Shown here piece by piece: positions 19,516-28,636 of a DNA stretch of 64,000 nucleotides. Within the stretch, counting starts at the first letter, position 1, and the number at the start of each line of letters is the position of its first letter. The DNA is from Leisingera sp. ANG-M7. Its GTDB lineage: Bacteria > Pseudomonadota > Alphaproteobacteria > Rhodobacterales > Rhodobacteraceae. The stretch spans positions 58,750-122,749 of the forward strand of contig NZ_JWLI01000025.1 of assembly GCF_000813965.1 (NCBI RefSeq), given 5' to 3'. The translations under genes were made by a program, and so were the position numbers. The notes under the pieces were generated by a model, which was not told the origin of the DNA, made no database searches, and was given only the letters and a program-made list of their open reading frames with translations.

Positions 19516-20250
19516 ATGGCGATTCCGCGGCTTCTGGTGGTGGATGACGACGTTGAGACGCGCATGATGCTGACCCAGTACCTGCGCCAGAACGGCTTTA
19601 TCGCCCTGCCCTGCGGCAGCGAGGCGGAGATCCGCGAGCAGATCGGCGCGGGCCGGATCGACCTGATCCTGCTCGATGTGATGCTGGGCGATGAAAACGG
19701 GGTGGAGATCTGCACCCGGCTGCGTGCCGAGCAGGATGTTCCGATCATTCTGGTGTCGGCGCTGTCCGCCGATCACCAGCGGATGGCGGGGTATGAATCC
19801 GGCGCGGATGACTACATCGCCAAGCCGTTCAACCCCGATCTGCTGCTGGCCCGAGTCCGCGCCGTGCTGCAGCGGGCACGGCGGTCGTCGTCGCTGATCT
19901 ACCGGCGCAGCGTCGCAACCTTCCGGTTTGCCGGCTGGACCTATGACGCCAAGCGGGACGAAGTGATCTCTCCCGCAGGCGTGCAGGTGGCGCTGTCGCG
20001 GCGCGAGACCGGCTTGCTCAAGGTGTTTCTGGCAAACCCGCATATTCCGCTGACGCGTGAAGAGATCGCCGCGGCGCTGGATGTGACCGGCGACGGCGGA
20101 ACAGAGGAGGGTTCAGGCCGCGCCATCGACGTGCTGGTGGGCCGGCTGCGCTCAAAGATCGAAGACACCCCCAAGGCGCCAGCGCTGCTGCGCACCGAGC
20201 GCGGCACCGGCTATGTCCTGTCGGTGGATGTCGAGACCGGCGGGGATTGA
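19516..20250 (+). CDS. OmpR-family response regulator (GltR-like)
   Basis: The 244-residue protein has an N-terminal receiver domain with the acidic pocket VVDDD, phospho-acceptor D in LILLDVMLG (near residue 55), S in LVSALS and K in AKPF. A C-terminal winged helix follows (ALSRRETGLLKVFLANP, and LRTERGTGYVLS at the end). The ATG at 19516 follows a strong GGAGGAGAG ribosome site. An upstream in-frame start at 19453 would run through the repeat array and is rejected. The sensor kinase gene overlaps its stop by 4 bases. By position it probably controls the glucose operon, as GltR does in Pseudomonas. This is inferred from context. Confidence 0.9.
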   Translation: MAIPRLLVVDDDVETRMMLTQYLRQNGFIALPCGSEAEIREQIGAGRIDLILLDVMLGDENGVEICTRLRAEQDVPIILVSALSADHQRMAGYESGADDYIAKPFNPDLLLARVRAVLQRARRSSSLIYRRSVATFRFAGWTYDAKRDEVISPAGVQVALSRRETGLLKVFLANPHIPLTREEIAAALDVTGDGGTEEGSGRAIDVLVGRLRSKIEDTPKAPALLRTERGTGYVLSVDVETGGD

Positions 20251-21698
20251 GGCAGGTGGCGCTGCGGCTCAGAACCCGGGGGCTGATCCTGCTGCCGCTG
20301 GCCTTTGCCGCCGGGCTGGGCGGTGCCTGGGGCTGGTTCCATTCGGGTGCCAGCTGGCAGGCGCATCTGACCCGCGCGGCCATTTCCGGCATTACATTGG
20401 ACGCCACCCTGCGCCGCGCCGCGCCGCCGCCTGCGGGGGTGACGGTCACGCTCGTGGGGCCGGAACAGGCCGCGTTTCTGGCGGCGGGTGATTATCTGCG
20501 GCTGCAGGGGATCGCGAAGCCCTCCCTGTTCACCAATGTCTCGATCCTGGACAGCGGCCCCGATCCCCTGTCGGGGGAGGTTCTGGCGCTGGTTATCGCC
20601 TCCCCCGCCCTGCGGTATCCGGTGGCGGAACTGCCGCCCGCAGGCGGCGCCACCGCGGCAGAGAAACTGGGGGCGGTAACCCGGCTGCTGGCCACCTATT
20701 GCAGCGAGCCGGTGGTCTTCGCGCGCGCGGGCTATGGCCCCTGGCAGCGGGTCGACGGCACTGCTGTCTGGGGCTGTTCCGCCACGCCGCGCGACTTGCG
20801 CCTGCCGACGGTTCTCTTGTCGCTGCTGGCCCTGGCGGTGCTGGCGACGCTGGTAATGGACACCTCGGCCCATTTCGACCGCTTCGCCCGCGCCCTGCGT
20901 CACCGCCGCCGACTGGGCGGGCCGGATGCTTATGCGCTGCAAGGCCCCGGCGAGCTGCAGGAAATCGTGACGGCGGTGAACAGCTATCTGGAGACCGAGC
21001 GGGAACAGCTTGCCAGCCGTGCGGCGGTGCTGTCCGGCGTCAGCCATGACCTTGGCACCCCCGCGACCCGGCTGCGGCTGCGCGCGGCGCTGATCCAGGA
21101 CACTGAACTGCGGCAGAAGTTCGAGGCAGATCTGGACGCCATGACCGGGATGATCGAGAGCGTGCTGACCTACACCCGCGCCGAGATGAGCGCCGAAACC
21201 CCGCGCCGCCTGTCGCTCAGTTCCCTGGTGGAGGCGCTGGCCGCCGATTATCAGGACACCGGCAAGCCGGTGGAGCTGCTGCCGCCGGAACCGCAGGTGG
21301 CGTCGGGCGGGCGGTCCGTCTTCACCTCGGCGCCGGGGCACAGCGCGGTGCCGGAGGGCCAGCCGATGCTGGTCGTGGCCCGCCCGGTATCACTGCAGCG
21401 GGCCGTGACAAATCTGATCGACAACGCGCTGAAATACGGACGCCGCGCCGCCATTGGCCTCAGCGCCACGGCCGATCACGCGATCATCACGGTGGAGGAC
21501 GAAGGGTCCGGCATGACTGCGGCGAAGATCACCGAAGTGATTGCTCCGTTCCAGCGCGGCGGCAACACGCGGGCCATCGACGGCTTTGGCCTGGGGCTGA
21601 CCATCGTTGCCACGGTGGCGGAACAGCACGGCGGGCGGCTGTACTTCGAGGACGGCAGGCGGGGATTGCGCGCCGTCCTCGAAATTTGCCGGAACTGA
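20247..21698 (+). CDS. Sensor histidine kinase (GtrS-like)
   Basis: The protein has up to 483 residues. A membrane helix lies near residues 12-30 (LILLPLAFAAGLGG), then a periplasmic sensor region to about 185, a second helix (TVLLSLLALAVLATLVM) and a HAMP-like linker. The H-box is SGVSHDLGTPATRLRLR, the N-box NLIDNALKYG, the G1 box VEDEGSGM and the G2 box GFGLGLTIV. The H-box has SHDLGTP rather than the more usual SHDLRTP, a minor variant. The start is uncertain: TTG at 20247 overlaps the regulator stop, and GTG at 20256 is an alternative three codons in. It is the likely partner of the upstream regulator and may sense glucose-derived signals in the periplasm. Confidence 0.88.
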   Translation: MRQVALRLRTRGLILLPLAFAAGLGGAWGWFHSGASWQAHLTRAAISGITLDATLRRAAPPPAGVTVTLVGPEQAAFLAAGDYLRLQGIAKPSLFTNVSILDSGPDPLSGEVLALVIASPALRYPVAELPPAGGATAAEKLGAVTRLLATYCSEPVVFARAGYGPWQRVDGTAVWGCSATPRDLRLPTVLLSLLALAVLATLVMDTSAHFDRFARALRHRRRLGGPDAYALQGPGELQEIVTAVNSYLETEREQLASRAAVLSGVSHDLGTPATRLRLRAALIQDTELRQKFEADLDAMTGMIESVLTYTRAEMSAETPRRLSLSSLVEALAADYQDTGKPVELLPPEPQVASGGRSVFTSAPGHSAVPEGQPMLVVARPVSLQRAVTNLIDNALKYGRRAAIGLSATADHAIITVEDEGSGMTAAKITEVIAPFQRGGNTRAIDGFGLGLTIVATVAEQHGGRLYFEDGRRGLRAVLEICRN

Positions 21699-21700
21699 CG

Positions 21701-23074
21701 CTAGCCCAGCACCGCCTTCACTGCGCGCAGGGTGGCGGCGACCACCTGATCGGCCTCGGCGCGGGTCAGGCAGAACGGCGGTGCAAAACCCAGGATGTCG
21801 CCCTGCGGCATGGCGCGGGCGATCACCTTGTCCTGCTCCAGCAGCTTGGCTGAGATCTGCGGCCCGATCTTGTCCGCGGCGTCAAAGAAGGTGCGGCTGT
21901 CCTTGTCCTTCACAAATTCCACCGCACAGAGCATCCCCTCGCCGCGAACTTCGCCAACATTGGCATGGCCCGCCAGCGCCTCTGTCATCGCAGCGTTCAA
22001 ATAGGCGCCGGTTTCGCCTGCGTTGCTGACGAGGTTCAGTGCGTCGATCAGCTTGAGATTCGCCACCCCTGCCGCTGCCCCGATCGGATGCGCCGAATAG
22101 GTCCAGCCATGGCCGATTGGGCCATTCTCGTCGGTGCCCTGCTCCAGCACCTTCCAGACCTTGTCTGAAACGATGGAGCCGGACAGCGGTGCATAAGCTG
22201 ACGTCAGACCCTTGGCGATGGCGATGATATCCGCCTCGATCCCGTAATGGTCAGAGCCGAACATGGTGCCAAGCCGTCCGAAACCGGTCACGACTTCATC
22301 CGCCACCAGCAGGATGTCATGCTTCTTCAGCACCGCCTGAATGGCCTGCCAGTAGCCCGCGGGCGGCGGCACAATGCCGCCGGTGCCCAAAACCGGCTCG
22401 CCGATGAAAGCCGCAATGGTGTCCGCGCCCTCGCGCTCGATCAACGCTTCCAGTTCGGCGGCGCAATGGGCCACGAACTGTTCTTCGCTTTGCTCCAGAT
22501 TGTCGCGGCGGTAGTAATACGGCGCCTCGGTGTGGATCACCTGCTCCACCGGCAGGTCGAACTTCTTGTGGAACAGCTCAAGGCCCGTCAGCGAGCCGGT
22601 GACGAGGCCGGAGCCGTGATAGCCGCGCCAGCGGGAGATGATCTTCTTCTTTTCCGGGCGGCCCAGAATGTTGTTGTAATACCAGATCAGCTTGACGTTG
22701 GTCTCATTGGCGTCAGAGCCGCCGAGGCCGAAGTAGACCTTGGACATGTTCTTGGGCGCCCGGTCCAGAATCATCTTGGCCAGGGTGATCGAAGTCTCGG
22801 TGCCATGGCCCACATAGGAATGGTAATAGGCCAGCTCCCGCGCCTGATCCGCAATGGCTTCGGCGATCTCCTGGCGGCCATAGCCCACGTTCACGCAGTA
22901 AAGCCCGGCAAAGGCATCCAGCAGCTTGTTGCCGTCCCGGTCCTCGATAAAGACGCCGGAGGCGGTTTTTATGACCCGGTTCGGGCTTTCACCGCGGGCG
23001 TGCTGGGCAAGATGGGTTGAAGGGTGGAAGAAGTTTTCGCGGTCCCAGTGGTCAAGCTGGTCGTTCTTCAGCAT
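21701..23074 (-). CDS. Class III PLP aminotransferase, probable diaminobutyrate transaminase of ectoine breakdown (DoeD position)
   Basis: The 457-residue protein is a fold I, class III aminotransferase: GLYCVNVGYGRQEIAEAI near the N-terminus, GSDANETNVKL for cofactor phosphate binding, ADEVVTGFGRLG with the PLP-ring aspartate, and the Schiff-base lysine in AIAKGLTSAYAPLSG. The family includes beta-alanine:pyruvate, taurine:pyruvate and diaminobutyrate transaminases, which cannot be separated by eye. Its place 188 bases downstream of doeB on the same strand suggests that it converts 2,4-diaminobutyrate to aspartate semialdehyde, the step after DoeB. It converges on the sensor kinase gene with a 2-base gap. 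Confidence 0.85.
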   Translation of the reverse strand: MLKNDQLDHWDRENFFHPSTHLAQHARGESPNRVIKTASGVFIEDRDGNKLLDAFAGLYCVNVGYGRQEIAEAIADQARELAYYHSYVGHGTETSITLAKMILDRAPKNMSKVYFGLGGSDANETNVKLIWYYNNILGRPEKKKIISRWRGYHGSGLVTGSLTGLELFHKKFDLPVEQVIHTEAPYYYRRDNLEQSEEQFVAHCAAELEALIEREGADTIAAFIGEPVLGTGGIVPPPAGYWQAIQAVLKKHDILLVADEVVTGFGRLGTMFGSDHYGIEADIIAIAKGLTSAYAPLSGSIVSDKVWKVLEQGTDENGPIGHGWTYSAHPIGAAAGVANLKLIDALNLVSNAGETGAYLNAAMTEALAGHANVGEVRGEGMLCAVEFVKDKDSRTFFDAADKIGPQISAKLLEQDKVIARAMPQGDILGFAPPFCLTRAEADQVVAATLRAVKAVLG

Positions 23075-23262
23075 CGGTTATCCTCACAAATAAGGCGGCG
23101 CGCCGCCGGTTGATTTTCGGGAGGAAGGCTGCGCGGATCCTGCGCAGGTGTTGCGCGGGATAGGCGGGCATCTCCACCCGACCCTCAGCAGCAGCGCGCA
23201 ATGCCTTTATTGCCAGGGTAAGACAGGCCTACACGGCCCATCCGTTTATTTCCAGTTTTTGT

Positions 23263-24255
23263 TCAGCTGCCGATCACTCCAATCACCGCCACGCAGTCAC
23301 CGGATTTGATCAGGCCGGGGAAGTGGCGGCTGATCACCAGCCCTGCACGGAGGGCGCGGTATTCCACCGGCGGCTGGCCGGTGCGGTCCAGCGGCCAGAC
23401 CCGCGCCAGCAGGTCGCCCTTGGCCACCGGTGCGCCCAGATCTGCCATGATCTCAAACAGCCCGCCACCTTCGCTGAACAGGAAGCAGTCGTCGTCCGGC
23501 ATGGTCAGGCTGATGGTGTCATCCATCTGCATTTTGCCTTTCAGGATGCCTGCATGGATCAGCACATTGCGCAGCCCCTTCTTGGCAATGGCATTGCTGC
23601 GCGCTGTCGAAGACCCGCCGCCGCCCAATTCCGTGGTGACCAGCACCTTGCCCATCTGCTCGACCGCGGTGTCATACATGCCTGCGCTGTCGATCTCCAA
23701 AAGCTCGACCGAACAAGGCGCATTGAATGCCCTCATCGCGGCAAAACACGCCTCCTGCGTGGCCTTGTCCTCCAGGATATGGGCGGCGGCGAAGGGCACG
23801 AAGTCCAGCGTCTTGCCGCCGGAGTGGAAATCCACCGCCAGATCCGCCAGCGGCAGCAGGGTGCGCTGGAAGTAATCGGCTATCTTTTCAGTCACAGTGC
23901 CATCAGGGCGGCCCGGAAACGCGCGGTTCATATTGCCCTTGTCGATGGGCGAGGTGCGGGTGCCAGCCCGGTAGGCCGGGTAGTTGAAGGCAGGCACGAT
24001 GATCAGCCGGCCGGTCACATCCTCAGCCTTGGTGGTTGCGGCCAGTTCCTGCAGCGCAATCGGGCCTTCGTATTCATCGCCGTGGTTGGCGCCGGTCAGC
24101 AGCGCGGTCGGCCCCTCGCCGTTTTTGATCACCGTCAGCGGGATCATCACCGACCCCCATGCGCTGTCATCCCGGCTGTAGGGCAGTTTCAGAAAGCCGT
24201 GATGCACCCCGTCCTGATCCAGCGGGATGGTGGGAGAGATTGGGTTTGCCTTCAT
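23263..24255 (-). CDS. doeB: N-acetyl-2,4-diaminobutyrate deacetylase (M14/AstE-type zinc hydrolase)
   Basis: The 330-residue protein is a succinylglutamate-desuccinylase/aspartoacylase-fold zinc enzyme. The metal site is visible as NHGDEYEGP (H..E) and later DFHSGG. In ectoine breakdown this enzyme (also called EutE) removes the acetyl group from N-alpha-acetyl-diaminobutyrate made by DoeA, giving 2,4-diaminobutyrate. The gene starts 3 bases after the doeA stop, so the two are an operon. The C-terminal domain (GLFEIMADLGAPVAKGD, a biotinyl-like beta fold) is typical of the DoeB branch. Confidence 0.9.
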   Translation of the reverse strand: MKANPISPTIPLDQDGVHHGFLKLPYSRDDSAWGSVMIPLTVIKNGEGPTALLTGANHGDEYEGPIALQELAATTKAEDVTGRLIIVPAFNYPAYRAGTRTSPIDKGNMNRAFPGRPDGTVTEKIADYFQRTLLPLADLAVDFHSGGKTLDFVPFAAAHILEDKATQEACFAAMRAFNAPCSVELLEIDSAGMYDTAVEQMGKVLVTTELGGGGSSTARSNAIAKKGLRNVLIHAGILKGKMQMDDTISLTMPDDDCFLFSEGGGLFEIMADLGAPVAKGDLLARVWPLDRTGQPPVEYRALRAGLVISRHFPGLIKSGDCVAVIGVIGS

Positions 24256-24258
24256 GGA

Positions 24259-25446
24259 TCAGTCCTTTACCAGCATCTTGCGCGGCACATTGGACAGGCA
24301 TTCCGGCCCGCTCTCGCCGATGCGGATGCTTTCGGTGATTTCAAACCCCCAATCCTCCATCCAAAGGCCGGTCATGAAATGGAAGGTCATGTTCTCCTGC
24401 AGCACCGTGGTATCGCCCGGGCGCAGCGACATGGTGCGCTCGCCCCAGTCCGGCGGGTAGCTGACCCCGATCGGATAACCGGTGCGGTTGTCCTTTTCGA
24501 TGCCGTTTTTTTTCAGCACCTTGAAAAACGCTTTGGCGATATCCTCGCAGGTGTTGCCGGCCCTGGCCCTCTCCAGCCCTGCCTCCATGCCCTCGAGCAC
24601 TGCCTTTTCCGCGTCCAGAAAGGTCTGCGTTGGCTTGCCCAGGAACACGGTGCGCGACAGCGGGCAGTGGTAGCGGTGCACAACGCCCGCGATTTCAAAA
24701 AACGTGCCCGCGCCGGATTTCATCGGCAGGTCGTCCCAGGTAAGATGCGGCGCGGCGGCGTCGGAACCGGAGGGCAGCAGCGGCACAATCGCGGGGTAGT
24801 CGCCGCCAAAGCCCAGATCGGCGTCATAACGCAGGCCCGCGTCATAGATATCCGCCACCAGGTCGCATTTGCGCATTCCCGGTTCGACCTTGTCGAAAAT
24901 CCGCTGATGCATCCGTCCGACGATCTGCCCCGCCTGCCGCATATAGGCGAGTTCCGCCTCGGACTTCACCGCCCGCTGCCAGTTCACCAGCGCGTTGGCA
25001 TCGGCAAAGCGCGCGTTGGGCAGATGCTTTTGCAGCGACGCATAGGCGGCGGCTGTGAAATAGTAATTGTCCATCTCGACGCCGATCACGCCGCCGTCCA
25101 GCCCGCGGTCCCGCAGTTGCGCCGACAGGTAATCCATCGGGTGGCGTTCGGTGGACTGCACGTAATGGTCCGGGTAGCCGATGATATTGGCCGGATCCAT
25201 GAAACAGGTGCGCAGCGCGCCGTTGGCGTCCTGGCTACGGCCATACCACAGCGGTTCGCCCTCCAGCGTCAGCACCACGCATTGATGCACATAGAAGGAC
25301 CAGCCGTCATAGCCGGTAAGCCAGTTCATGTTCGAGGGATCGGTGACGATCAGCAGGTCAAGCCTGCGGCGGGCCATTTCGGCCCGGGTCTTGTCCAGAC
25401 GCGCCTGGTATTCGGTGCGGGTGAAATACAGCGTCGGCTGTGCCAT
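24259..25446 (-). CDS. doeA: Ectoine hydrolase (M24/creatinase-fold)
   Basis: The 395-residue protein has the pita-bread fold of creatinase/prolidase, with an N-terminal creatinase domain (LDLLIVTDPSNMNWLTGYDGWS) and a C-terminal catalytic domain (VHRYHCPLSRTVFLG). The paired aspartates that bind metal in aminopeptidase P are not conserved in this segment, as expected for the ectoine hydrolase branch (EutD). It opens the ectoine ring to N-acetyl-diaminobutyrate. It is first in the doeA-doeB-aminotransferase string, 182 bases downstream of a MocR regulator on the same strand. No ectoine transporter or ectoine synthase is in the window. Confidence 0.92.
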   Translation of the reverse strand: MAQPTLYFTRTEYQARLDKTRAEMARRRLDLLIVTDPSNMNWLTGYDGWSFYVHQCVVLTLEGEPLWYGRSQDANGALRTCFMDPANIIGYPDHYVQSTERHPMDYLSAQLRDRGLDGGVIGVEMDNYYFTAAAYASLQKHLPNARFADANALVNWQRAVKSEAELAYMRQAGQIVGRMHQRIFDKVEPGMRKCDLVADIYDAGLRYDADLGFGGDYPAIVPLLPSGSDAAAPHLTWDDLPMKSGAGTFFEIAGVVHRYHCPLSRTVFLGKPTQTFLDAEKAVLEGMEAGLERARAGNTCEDIAKAFFKVLKKNGIEKDNRTGYPIGVSYPPDWGERTMSLRPGDTTVLQENMTFHFMTGLWMEDWGFEITESIRIGESGPECLSNVPRKMLVKD

Positions 25447-25628
25447 TTCGCGGCTCCTGGTTGCTCAGCGGGCAAAGGCGCACCGGTTACTGCCGCAGCA
25501 GCAGGGCGGGCGGTGATTCCCTCGGCTGCCTGCACCAGACCCACCGGTTCCGGCACTGGCCCGGGGCCTTCTGGCCAGCCTTGTGACGACTTGTCCTGCG
25601 AGTCAATTTTTTTATTGTCACGCGACAA

Positions 25629-27023
25629 TCAGAAGGCCAGCGAAGCGGCCCCTTCCGGCGGCTGGCGCAGCATTCCGGCCAGCAGTTCCAGCGCCTGCCG
25701 GAAGCGGGCCGGATCCTGCACGCTGCCAAGCGAGATCCGCACCGCGTTCTGCGGCGGCACCCGCGGTGCCAGGAACGGGGTGTCCGGCGCCACTGAGACC
25801 TGCAACTGCCGGGCGTAGGCGGCAAAGCCTTCACTGGTCCAACCGTTTTCCAGCGGCAGCCACAGGTGCAGCGCTGCCGGGTGGCCCTGCCAGTGCCAGC
25901 CCTGCAGCACCTCGGCGGCGATGGCGTGGCGCTCCGCCAGCGCCCGGCGCTGCCAGCGAGCCAGTTCCAGCGCGGTGCCGTCCTGCACCCAGCGGCTGGC
26001 CAGCTCACCCATCAGCGGCGTTGCCATCCAGCTGAACACCACGATACGCCCGGTGAGGGCCGGCAGCAGATGCTCCGGCGCCGCCAGATAGCCCGCCCGC
26101 AGCCCCGGCAGGGTGCATTTGGTGAAACTGGTCAGATAGACCGTGCGCTCCGGCGCCAGCGCCGCAACCGGGGTTGGGCGGTCTGCGGCGACCGGACCCA
26201 AAGCGTCGTTTTCGATGATCAGCAGATCATGCCGCCGGGCCACATCCGCCAGTGCCTGGCGGCGCTCCAAGGGCATCATCCCGGCGGTCGCATTGGCCAG
26301 GGATGGCAGCAGAAACAAGAGCTTGGGACTGTTCCTGCGGCAGTACTCCTCCAGCGCATCCGGCAGCATTCCATCGCCGTCCGTCTCCAGCCCACCCAGC
26401 GTCAGGCCCAGGCTGGCACAGGCGGGGATCAGCAGGTGATGGGTGATCTTCTCCGCCACCACCGTGTCTCCGGGGCGGGCCAGCGCGGTCAGTGCCGCCG
26501 ACAGCCCGTGGCTGACTCCGTTGGTCACCAGAATGCGTTCCACCGGTGCCTCCAACCCGCAGATCCTGAGCCATTCAGCACCCGCCTTACGGTGCGCCTG
26601 ATGACCCGCATTGGGCCGGGTCGACAGGTAGCAGGCAGGGTCCAGCCCTTCCGGCAGCTGCCGAAGCGCCTGCTGAAACCGCTCCGCGTGCAGCGGTGCG
26701 AACAGCGGCCGCGAGATCGACAGGTCGTAGCCGCCGCCAGTCTCCGGTTGCAGCCGGTAAGGCGGGCTGCCGCCTGCCTCTGCGCCTGTCACGAAACTGC
26801 CGCGCCCGACCTGGCCGTCAATCAGCCGCTGCCGCCGCAGGCTGTCATAGGCCTTGCTGACCGTATGCACGCTGAGACCCAGCTCCTGAGCCATCCGCCG
26901 GTGGGTCGGCAGCTGTGCACCCGTTGCCAGGCGGCCGTCGGAGATCGCCCTGGCCAGGGCCTGCGCCAGGCTGGCATGCAGCGGCGGCGTGAGGGTCTCG
27001 GGATCGGGATACCAGATTGTCAT
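25629..27023 (-). CDS. MocR-type regulator (GntR helix-turn-helix fused to aminotransferase), EnuR-like
   Basis: The 464-residue protein has an N-terminal GntR winged helix (about 15-80: LPTHRRMAQELGLSVHTVSKAYDSL) and a fold I aminotransferase-like domain with the PLP lysine in SFTKCTLPGLRAGYL. MocR proteins use PLP to sense an amine effector. In marine Rhodobacteraceae, EnuR of this family represses ectoine import and catabolism genes by forming an adduct with diaminobutyrate-type intermediates. Its position just upstream of doeA supports the same role. The AATT-rich patch at about 25600-25625 in the gap to doeA is a plausible operator region, but no clear repeat was identified. Confidence 0.85.
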   Translation of the reverse strand: MTIWYPDPETLTPPLHASLAQALARAISDGRLATGAQLPTHRRMAQELGLSVHTVSKAYDSLRRQRLIDGQVGRGSFVTGAEAGGSPPYRLQPETGGGYDLSISRPLFAPLHAERFQQALRQLPEGLDPACYLSTRPNAGHQAHRKAGAEWLRICGLEAPVERILVTNGVSHGLSAALTALARPGDTVVAEKITHHLLIPACASLGLTLGGLETDGDGMLPDALEEYCRRNSPKLLFLLPSLANATAGMMPLERRQALADVARRHDLLIIENDALGPVAADRPTPVAALAPERTVYLTSFTKCTLPGLRAGYLAAPEHLLPALTGRIVVFSWMATPLMGELASRWVQDGTALELARWQRRALAERHAIAAEVLQGWHWQGHPAALHLWLPLENGWTSEGFAAYARQLQVSVAPDTPFLAPRVPPQNAVRISLGSVQDPARFRQALELLAGMLRQPPEGAASLAF

Positions 27024-27308
27024 GCGTCAATCCTACCTTTGCGCAGCGGGAATGCACAGCCCTCCCCGGCCTGGCGGTACCGGCCCCGCAAACGGAATAG
27101 CGCCCCAGTTTAACTAACTTCAAGGCAACTCTCCGGCCTGCCGTTAACCCAATGTTTGCTGCCCTTTGGCAAGGATTATGGCGGAAATACGGCGGCTTTG
27201 CCGCAATTGCCCGAATGGGGCCGTGAACATTCCCCATTCCGCCGGCAGCTTAAAGGTCCGCCCGCGCCCTTCCGGCCCGGGACCGAGCAGCCAGGAGGAA
27301 CAGACGCC

Positions 27309-28625
27309 GTGCCGCACGACCCATCTTCCGCCGATCCGGCGCAGACCTGCGAACTGCCATGCGGCTTCAAGCTGCTTCAGGGCCAGTACCAGATTGAGCG
27401 CCCGCTGATCAGCGGGGGCTTCGGCATCACTTATCTGGCGCGCGACAGCCTGGAGCGGCGGGTGGTGATCAAGGAATGCTTTCCCGCGGGGCTGTGCCGC
27501 CGCAACGGCCCGGAGGTGGAACCGGCGACGCCGGAGCACGGCAAGTCCTGCCGCAACGTGCTGCGTGCCTTCTTGCGTGAGGCACATCTGCTGGCCCGCG
27601 CCGAGCACCCCGGCATCGTTGGCGTGCATCAGGTTTTCAAGGAAAACCAGACCGCCTACATCGCGATGGAGTTCATTGACGGTCTTGACCTGCTGACCGT
27701 GCGCGAGGAACAGCCTGAGCGGCTGACCGCACCGGTGCTGCGGCAGATTCTGACGCAGGCGCTGGAGGCGCTTGGCTGCCTGCACGGGATTGGCATCCTG
27801 CACCGCGACATCTCGCCCGACAATCTGCTGCTGGGCCAGGACGGCATCCTGACCCTGATCGACTTCGGTGCTGCGGCTGGCAGCACCCCCAAGGACGACA
27901 CCGCGCTGCCGATGCTGTTGGCGGTCAAGGACGGTTACTCGGCGCATGAGCTGTATAAGCCCGACCTGCCGCAGCGCCCGGCCTGTGACATATACGCGCT
28001 TGGTGCCACCTTTTATTATCTGATCACCGGCGCACCGCCTCCGGGCAGCCAGCAGCGGCTGAACGCGGTGATGGCCGGCAACCCGGATCCTTGCCGGCCG
28101 TTGCTGGGCGGGCCCTGGGCGGCGGACCCTGCGCTTCTGGCCACTGTTGATCAGGCAATGTCGGTGCCGCCCGCTGAACGGTTTCAGTCAGCCCGAGCCT
28201 GGGCAGAGATGCTGGCGGAGTATGAGGCCGAAGAGCTGGTGCCTGCCACCGCAGCGACAGAGGCAGCACTTGAATCCTTTGATAACGGTGAACTGGACGC
28301 AACCATCGCCGATCTGGTCGCCTCGACCAATTCCAGCCTGACCCCGGGCCAGCCGCGCATTGTCCGGGCGGAGACTGCACCCGGACCGGCACCGCAGGAA
28401 CCCCGCCAGATGGTCAACCTGTTCGGTGAGCCGGTCAGCGACCTGGAAGCCTGGCTGGCGGAAGAGGACTCCCGCAACAGGCGCAGCAGAAAAGCCCCCG
28501 CCGCCGGACAGCTCCCCGCGGCCGCGGCAAGCAGCATCGCAAGTGCAGACAAACCAACATTCGCAGGCCGCCTGCGCAAGATTTTCGGGTTCCAGAACGG
28601 CACCCCGGCAACCGTTAAGAACTGA
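27309..28625 (+). CDS. Ser/Thr protein kinase, first gene of the kinase-FHA-phosphatase-GTPase operon
   Basis: I chose the GTG at 27309, preceded by an AGGAGG site, which gives 438 residues. The Hanks kinase domain spans about 27-310: glycine loop LISGGFGITYLA, lysine K55 in VVIKE, catalytic HRDISPDN at 165-172, DFG at 185-187, and an APE-like SAHELYK. The usual catalytic-loop lysine (HRDxKPxN) is serine here, and the same change appears in the second kinase of the window. After the kinase comes a low-complexity acidic/Pro-rich tail with no membrane helix, so this is a soluble kinase. It probably phosphorylates the FHA protein encoded 11 bases downstream or one of the GTPases. PpkA of type VI secretion is the nearest functional analogue, but PpkA usually has a membrane anchor. 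Confidence 0.88.
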   Translation: MPHDPSSADPAQTCELPCGFKLLQGQYQIERPLISGGFGITYLARDSLERRVVIKECFPAGLCRRNGPEVEPATPEHGKSCRNVLRAFLREAHLLARAEHPGIVGVHQVFKENQTAYIAMEFIDGLDLLTVREEQPERLTAPVLRQILTQALEALGCLHGIGILHRDISPDNLLLGQDGILTLIDFGAAAGSTPKDDTALPMLLAVKDGYSAHELYKPDLPQRPACDIYALGATFYYLITGAPPPGSQQRLNAVMAGNPDPCRPLLGGPWAADPALLATVDQAMSVPPAERFQSARAWAEMLAEYEAEELVPATAATEAALESFDNGELDATIADLVASTNSSLTPGQPRIVRAETAPGPAPQEPRQMVNLFGEPVSDLEAWLAEEDSRNRRSRKAPAAGQLPAAAASSIASADKPTFAGRLRKIFGFQNGTPATVKN

Positions 28626-28636
28626 AGGAAACCGCA

